Shown here: positions 57,701-64,000 of the stretch, in pieces
Numbering within the stretch: position 1 is the first letter of the stretch
Layout of the letters: each line of letters starts with the position of its first letter
Origin: Brugia malayi
Lineage: Eukaryota > Nematoda > Chromadorea > Rhabditida > Onchocercidae
Assembly: GCF_000002995.4 (NCBI RefSeq)
Contig: NW_025062479.1
Coordinates: 17,976,721-18,040,720 of the forward strand
Direction of reading: 5' to 3'
DNA length: 64,000 bases
Made by a program: the position numbers and the translations under genes
Notes under the pieces: generated by a model
What the model saw: only the letters and a program-made list of their open reading frames with translations
Database searches by the model: none
Told to the model about the DNA's origin: nothing

Positions 57701-60700
57701 TCGTCACCTAAAAACAAGTGTAGGGAAAAGTGAAAGGCGAGGAGGGAAGCGCGGTTGAGCTATTCCCGATGTTGCTAAGTGCCAGTTATTTGCAGAAGTT
57801 CAAATAAACTGCAATTTTAAGGAGAGAAAAGTAGGAATAGAGTAGAGAAGTTCATTAAGTCATTTGAAGGGAGAGGGAAATGCTGAATTTATGTTCTACT
57901 TCTACAATAATGTTATAAATCCTAATGCTTGCAGTACCTTCGAGGATTGCATAAGAAGGCTATGTCGCGTAATTAAGATGAGGTAAGAAGGAGTCTATAG
58001 CAGACTTTCAGATCTTCAGCTATGACTGGAAGGATGTGGCATTACGATTTTTGATATGGTGAGCATTGCATGTATAGTACTCAAGGTTATAACAAGATTA
58101 ACAAACCGCTTATGACCGTTGGCCACAAGAAGTCTCATGAAAGGACAAAGAGATGGTGATGATAAATATTTGAATATGTAACTCTCATCGCACCAATATT
58201 ATATTTGACCAGTAACAAGGAATCAATTTTTCATTTGTCCTCTTCGATGTGAAAATAAAACTTATTAAATATTGTCCATGTTATTTATCACTTCTGAAAA
58301 GAAAGACAACCACTTTAATTCATGAGAAATGAAGTAGCGATTTGATTAGGAACAATTTTGATTTGGTTGAAAAAGGCAATTATTAATAATCATCTTTTAC
58401 TGAGTCTCATTTATTAAATTCGAACCATTCAGTTCAATGAGTAATTAATCAATTAATAAATATTCAGCATGACTATTTATTTTTTTATTATCCTTAAAGT
58501 CAAATAGCATTGGATTATTTTCTGCACCAAGACTTTTCAAGTGGTAAAAAACACCATCTAAATGAATATCAGTGTATATTAAAATGAGATTCTCTGTTTT
58601 TCATTCCATCAAAAATTAATGACGCTCAACTGATAACTCGAAAAATTGGTATTGAAGGAAGAAGTTCACTTATATTAGGGAGAATGCTATTTATAACCAC
58701 TGATAGTGACATAAGAGTCCGTAATCAAAAGTTGGTGAGTTTTTTCTGGAGCTCTTTCTCTCTGTTATTAACTTAGTTCATAATTAGTAATCTCTAAAGA
58801 TGAGCAATCTACAAGTTTAAAACGATCTACAAAAATATTTCTGAGAAAATGTTACTCACAGCTTTCTGTGAAGTAAATTCAAGGAGATGAGACAATTATA
58901 ATGCTATAAGTTATGTTCAAATGTTTTGAAGAACTTTGCTTGCTTTTGAAAGAAGCTCGAGGATTAAATCTGCATATCATTGAGCTACCATACATATGTA
59001 GTATGTATGTTTAAATGCTGTGAGCTTTAGCAAGACGAAGCATTGCTAGATTGCTTTCTCAATCGAGAATATAAACGATTTGCGTTACGCGGAAGGATTG
59101 AAAGTTAAGACTAAAGAAAAGAATAACTTTATAGTTATGGCTCCTTCGGTTGCGTTTGTTGAAGAGAGGATGAATACTTTAAAAGAAGAAAGTTTGGTCA
59201 AAAGAGCTTCGTTTGATCGATTAGTAAATCAATGCCATCAGTGAAACTGAACTTTATAAGACGGGAGAAGCAACGCTAATAACATGCTGACTGGAGAAAT
59301 GAAATCTATTAAAAACAGCCTCCGGAAATCTAGTTAAGACTTAATTAGATAAGCATAATCTAAAGAACCATACCATGCCCTCGGTTTAAATTCTCCTTAC
59401 CGTATTCAAATCAACTATCTAGCTTTCCTTATTAATGATGACTTTGAATGTGGGTGGAATGGGATGCAAGGAAATTTCCGCAATCCCCTACCCCAACAAA
59501 ATGAGATTGCTTTCGTTTTAAGACCTCGACCAGAACTCGATTTTCTCTCTAAAAGTCGTCGTCGTCGTCAACAACAATAACAACCAACATTGCATCCATC
59601 ATCTTTTTCCTGTCCATGAAATCCAAACGATAATCCTGTTAATTAGCTTTTTATGTTTCTCTCTCAGCTCATTGTATGTACTACTTAAAATCGATCAAAT
59701 CATTTTGCTAACACAGAAAACGAGGACTTCAAGCTTAATTTCACGTTTAAAACGCAAATTAGCAATGATTTGAAAGGGAAGCATATTTCATTTTACTGCA
59801 TATAACATGATATTCTTATCACCTATATGCAACTGAATGATTTTGTTTTCCTTTTTCAACCTCATTTAAGAAAGCTGACAACCAGTCAATTCAACGCACC
59901 TTCAGACTTATGTAACAGTCCACAGAATAAGAGGCTGTCGATCAACTCTGAATCACGACTTTGATATGTTAGTATGAAAAGTAATTTATTTTGCGATTAA
60001 ATTAATGAATTTATTTCTACGAATAGCTGATTGCCAATCTGAATATTTTATTATTTTATTACACATTCTATTGTTTATTGAAGAATACCTAAGAATTTTT
60101 ATTTGACATTGACGATATGAGCAGCGTTTTATCCTTAGTATCATTATAGGGTATCCTATAAACATTGAAAATGTTATCTCCCACTTTTTCTTCAGATCTC
60201 AAAGATACCTTAGTACGACATTACGTTACAACGATAGGTTACAACCAATATGTGACAATTGTCTGAATTTCTTTGAACAGGTTCTGGAAAATATTAAAGA
60301 CAATGGTGAAATGATATTAGCAAGAAGCTCCTATGTTTGGAAACTTTGGAAAGCAACGGCGTCCCTTCCAGTGACACTTACCTTTAAAATTTTCTAAGAA
60401 TAGATTAATTGGGGTAAATTAATAATGGCACTATCTTGAAATTAAATTTTTTGTGAATCCCCAGAAAGTGTTGCAAATTAATTCGTCAGCTGAAGCACAA
60501 TATGATGAAAATCATTTTCTTTTTGCCACATTTATGATTTTGTTGGTGTGATTGTATGGAATTCAATCTTCGCTGTACTTTAGGGATTCATAAATGAAAT
60601 TGAACTTTTTCACGCTACTCACCGATATTTCTCAAATGTATGCGATTCGAATCAAGGGTTGTAGGAAAAATTTCTGGAATGAATCATTAACCAACAAGTC

Positions 60701-61027
60701 ACCAGCCAGCCTTCTTTGAAAAAGGAACGAAACAACCCTCAGGTTTCGTATTGGCAATCACGCTCTACAAAAGATAATGATAACAGCGATGATCACAAGC
60801 CCTGACCGGACCTACATTAATTTCTGTCTGTAACTTCAACAGAACTTTTGACAATTCCAGAATTTTGATAGAGCATTACAAATTCCATATTTTCATCTCT
60901 GTTTCACGGTCCTCTGATTGTATGTACTTACTATTCGTTGTGTGCATTTCTGCGCCTAATATTAATATAAAATTCACTAACGAAGAGCGGCTTGCAATTT
61001 TGATGTTGACGATGCTGACATTAACAT

Positions 61028-61166
61028 ACCAGAATCAATAACCATAATAATTTAATAGTAATAAGTAATTAATAACAATTAATAATAATAAATGACAATA
61101 GCAATATCGGTAATACTTAATAATAATGACAATAAATATTAAAAATAACTAGTAATAATAATAATA
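61028..61166. repeat. degenerate (TAA)n-type simple repeat
   Basis: TAATAATAA, TAACAATTAA and GACAATA words alternate over about 140 bp, with very low GC. No coding capacity. Confidence 0.75.
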
Positions 61167-62283
61167 ACCAAGAATTGAGAAATTCAAGCACTCGAACAGA
61201 TTATACAAAAGCAATCAAGCAAGAACAATATTCTATTTCTTCCCTTTACCGTATGTTTCTTCTCAAAAAGAAAAGCTGACTGAAATAAAAATTCCTCGGC
61301 GGTCAAAAAGAATAAATGATACAATTGTAAAATAACAGCGATCTCTAAAATGCTTTTCTCATTAGCAAGCTGCTAGCTATAGTCTATGGTCTCGATCGCC
61401 TTCTTACAAAAGGGGGAGGACACAAAAACCCAACAGAGCTCAATATCTATTCGAAATGAGGAGTAAAAATCATACTCCCAGAAAATAAATACGTGGATAT
61501 AGGATTGTGTTTTTAATTTACTATTTTTTAACACATATATTGAATATACAAATGAAATGCTTATATCTCTTATGAAGTAAAATTGTTCCCAAATTGGCCA
61601 GTGCAGATGGAAAGAGACTAATTCTATTCTTCCTTATAAGAGCGACTCTGCAACTATTTCGATGCATCTCAGCATTTCACTGTTACGGATCGCAACACTA
61701 ACATGAACATGAGATCAATAACAGAAATAAACAACAGACACTTTAAACACCATAAAAATATATTGCAGGTTATTTTACGCCTATACGTAAGTGTATATTA
61801 GGCATTCGACGTAAAATAAACGCGCCTACAATATATATGGTTTATTATGCTGCGCATATCTGACACAACAGCAATACTGCAGACAGTTAGAGCAATAATA
61901 ATCACATTTGGACAATAAACGACTGCGATATTGTTACTATTAATTAAGATAAAGATAGTTGTGAATGGGAACTTGGACTCCAAATCCAAAATTCCACAAA
62001 CCAGGCACATTTCCCTGATTTATGAAATTCTCGTTTTTATCCTTTTTCTTTTTCCGTATTTAAACAGTAACATATTTTGTTGTCTTTCAAGTTCAATCGA
62101 CCAGACACTTTACACGTCATAGATGATGAAATGGAATACTTCCTTTGTGATATAACGGAAGGAAAAATCTTGATCATATATTCCCCGGTTTACAACAGCA
62201 TCCCAAAATATGCTGCTACACAATTTAGAGACAAATAGTCTCTAAAGATGAAATACAATAAATACTAAATGTCTAAAAAAGGA

Positions 62284-63833
62284 TTAAAATAAGCATGTAA
62301 AATAATTAAGGCCTTGTCCGAGTTCCCAAATACCCAGGCCAACGTTAAAATGATTGGCAAGGTCTCGTCTGATTTGCAAAGATGCCAGTGTCGGATAAAT
62401 GCAAAAATCTTCGCCCCTGAAAGCAAAGTAACCCGTCAACAGATTTTTCTATTCGAACTGTCCAGTTTAAATTATTTTAAGAAAATAAGCATGGAAAGTG
62501 CATCAATTTTTATTTTTGTCATTATTTCCACTGTGCAGACTGAACTCACTCTTCAACTAAAAGAAGTTTTTATGCAAATATATCCACGCTGAACAGTAGC
62601 CAAATTTCTACAAAAAACTTTAAACTGAATGCATTCTAAAGTTCCTATGGCACCATGTAACATTCCCGATGTTGTGGTCAGAAAATTTAAAAAAATTTGG
62701 ATAATCACAGTGAAAAGTTTTATGACCATTATTAAAGAAATATTAAAGAACAAACAATCAGCACTTTGTTTTGAGGAAATGTTCTTTCGTTATAGAATTC
62801 CAAAACAACGTTCCTGATTGTGATGTTACATATTCGATAAAGCTGAAATATAACTGAACATGACAGCATTATTTGCATTAATTAGCAATCTTCAAAAAGA
62901 ATTTCAGAATAACCATTTCGCCGGGTAGAAATCAAATTATTACATTACAGTTAGAGGTAGTGAAATTCAATTCGGTTGCAAAAAGGCTATTCATTCATTT
63001 GTGTAAGACAAAATGGAGAAATGTGAAATTTTAAGACGAAATTTGAAATCATAGTTTAAACCGAATCAAAAAGGTACGAAACTCACTCTTTACCGATAAC
63101 AGCTTTGATTGTAGTCTGTTGAGAAGCATAACCATAAAAATTGAGCCCCATAAGAAGTTTGGACGAATTAATCGATGAATCTGACAAAATATATTCCAAA
63201 TTGCGTCGAATCCATTCAAATGGTGATACTCCAACAAAACTGAAACATTCTGTCTAACACCTAAAATTTGAAGCGCATCTTATACATCCTTTTCTAAACT
63301 CCAACAATTTTACATTTTTTTCGACACAGTTTTTGTCATATCATACTTCCATCATATTTTCATGCTGCTAATTTGATTTGGCTGACACGAGCTAAAACCA
63401 CCAGAAAACAATAGTAAATATAGAAATATCAGAAGTTCATTAGCCTTTCCAGAATCCGTATAGTGGCAATTAAGTGAATAAATGCAAAAAATTCTAGACA
63501 AGGCTGCAATCTGAACTTGAGAAGACATGTTTCACACAAAATTGAAGGTACTTCGTTCTAGATATTCCTTCAAAAAATAGGTTCCATTTTTCAATTAAAC
63601 TACCTGACTAAGGACTTTTTACTTACTGATCAGAATTGTAGTCATATGTCATCACATTGACAAAGTCGACACTACTTATTATTCTGGCCAATTCTGCCTT
63701 CATTACAACTCCGGATGGTTTATTCCTGAAAATACCATTTTGCTTTCACTTCTAGAATGATTGGTAATGATCAGTAAGAATTCAAAAGGACTAACGATTT
63801 CCTGATAAGAGATCGAAACCAGAAAAACTGACA
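62284..63833 (-). CDS. chid1: CHID1-type GH18 chitinase-domain protein, 3' five exons (5' part off window)
   Basis: Exons 63796-63833, 63627-63742, 63087-63239, 62765-62842 and 62284-62416 (stop 62284-62286) join with matching phases (171 codons plus stop). They cover the last third of a CHID1 (stabilin-1-interacting chitinase-like) protein. Landmarks are DFVNVMTYDYNSD (the MTYDY strand), SPFEWIRRN, SSKLLMGLNFYGYAS, TLFWNSITKEHF, YPTLASLQIRRDLA and the terminal VGLGIWELGQGLNYF. These align block for block with the end of vertebrate CHID1. Family members are lysosomal or secreted, bind saccharides and usually lack the full DxxDxDxE chitinase motif; that motif would be encoded beyond the right edge, so catalysis cannot be judged. 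The exon at 63796 is the least certain, since its frame was chosen by phase with GTTAGT and the CAA start of the next exon. Spacing from dve-1 is about 10 kb. Confidence 0.88.
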
Positions 63834-64000
63834 CTCGGTATTTGAATAAAGAAAGCATTTACACTTTCTTATTTCTGCGTTTACATTATGTATATATTTG
63901 CATTTACACTATGTACGTATTTCGTCGTTATATAAAAGGTTTGATAACTCTTTCAGTACAATAATTTCATTAATCCGTTTTCAGTAAATTTAGCATATAA
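63834..64000. other. right-edge intron of the CHID1-like gene
   Basis: AT-rich sequence with short repeats (TTTACA.TATGTA words near 63880-63920). No exon recognised. The upstream exons of the chitinase-like gene lie beyond the window. Confidence 0.45.

Larger units (their letters stand above)
52124..62283. other. 10-kb gene-poor region upstream of dve-1
   Basis: No gene with convincing splice structure was found between the dve-1 5' exons and the chitinase-like gene. It probably holds the distal 5' exon(s) and regulatory DNA of dve-1. It contains a T30/A10 tract (53610-53649), a (GAT)n repeat (54700-54785) and a TAA-rich stretch (61028-61166). Small coding-like pieces on the plus strand (52088-52217, 54361-54426, 56467-56679) are discussed under findings. 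The remaining ORFs look like chance. Confidence 0.4.

Overview
The window looks like AT-rich nuclear DNA of a nematode, most likely a parasitic clade III (filarial-type) worm. The reasons are small exons split by short-to-medium AT-rich introns, long poly(A/T) tracts, and a dve-1-type double-homeodomain gene beside TRAPPC9, CHID1-like and BAG2/UNC-23-like exons. The host assignment is inference; no species marker was seen. No rRNA, tRNA, CRISPR array, prokaryotic operon or intact transposon was recognised. All gene models below were built by eye from splice sites and reading phase. Where I give a total length, the exon lengths sum to a multiple of three.

Layout. 1-1737 (+): the last three exons of an unrecognised tyrosine-rich protein; a copy of its terminal exon and 3' flank lies in its own last intron. 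4434-14551 (-): a complete 25-exon TRAPPC9 (NIBP/Trs120) gene, about 1224 aa, convergent with the first gene. 14630-20047 (-): scattered exons of a probable BAG2/UNC-23-like gene whose 3' end abuts the TRAPPC9 start. 20931-24174 (-): a nine-exon, 404-aa protein, possibly related to the NOL11 C-terminal region. 24530-25385 (+): a divergent two-exon gene for an 84-aa protein. 25955-27246 (-): a decayed casein-kinase-1/TTBK-like kinase. 27.3-33.0 kb: no gene recognised.

33033-51999 (-), possibly reaching 52123: a dve-1/SATB-family transcription factor with a CMP domain, a CUT-like domain and two atypical homeodomains. Its introns hold a 1.69-kb GATA/GATTAGATA satellite and a phase-compatible 24-codon cassette exon inside the CMP-coding region. 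52.1-62.3 kb is gene-poor, with trinucleotide repeats and a long T/A tract. 62284-63833 (-): the 3' five exons of a CHID1-type GH18 chitinase-like gene that runs off the right edge.

The genes do not form one pathway: vesicle tethering, possible ribosome biogenesis, a kinase relic, a chromatin regulator and a lysosomal/secreted chitinase-like protein are simply neighbours. The most interesting items are two GC-AG introns with the same AG|GCAAGT donor in adjacent genes, the in-phase CMP cassette exon, the GATA satellite inside dve-1, the self-copied terminal exon, and the small unknown divergent gene.
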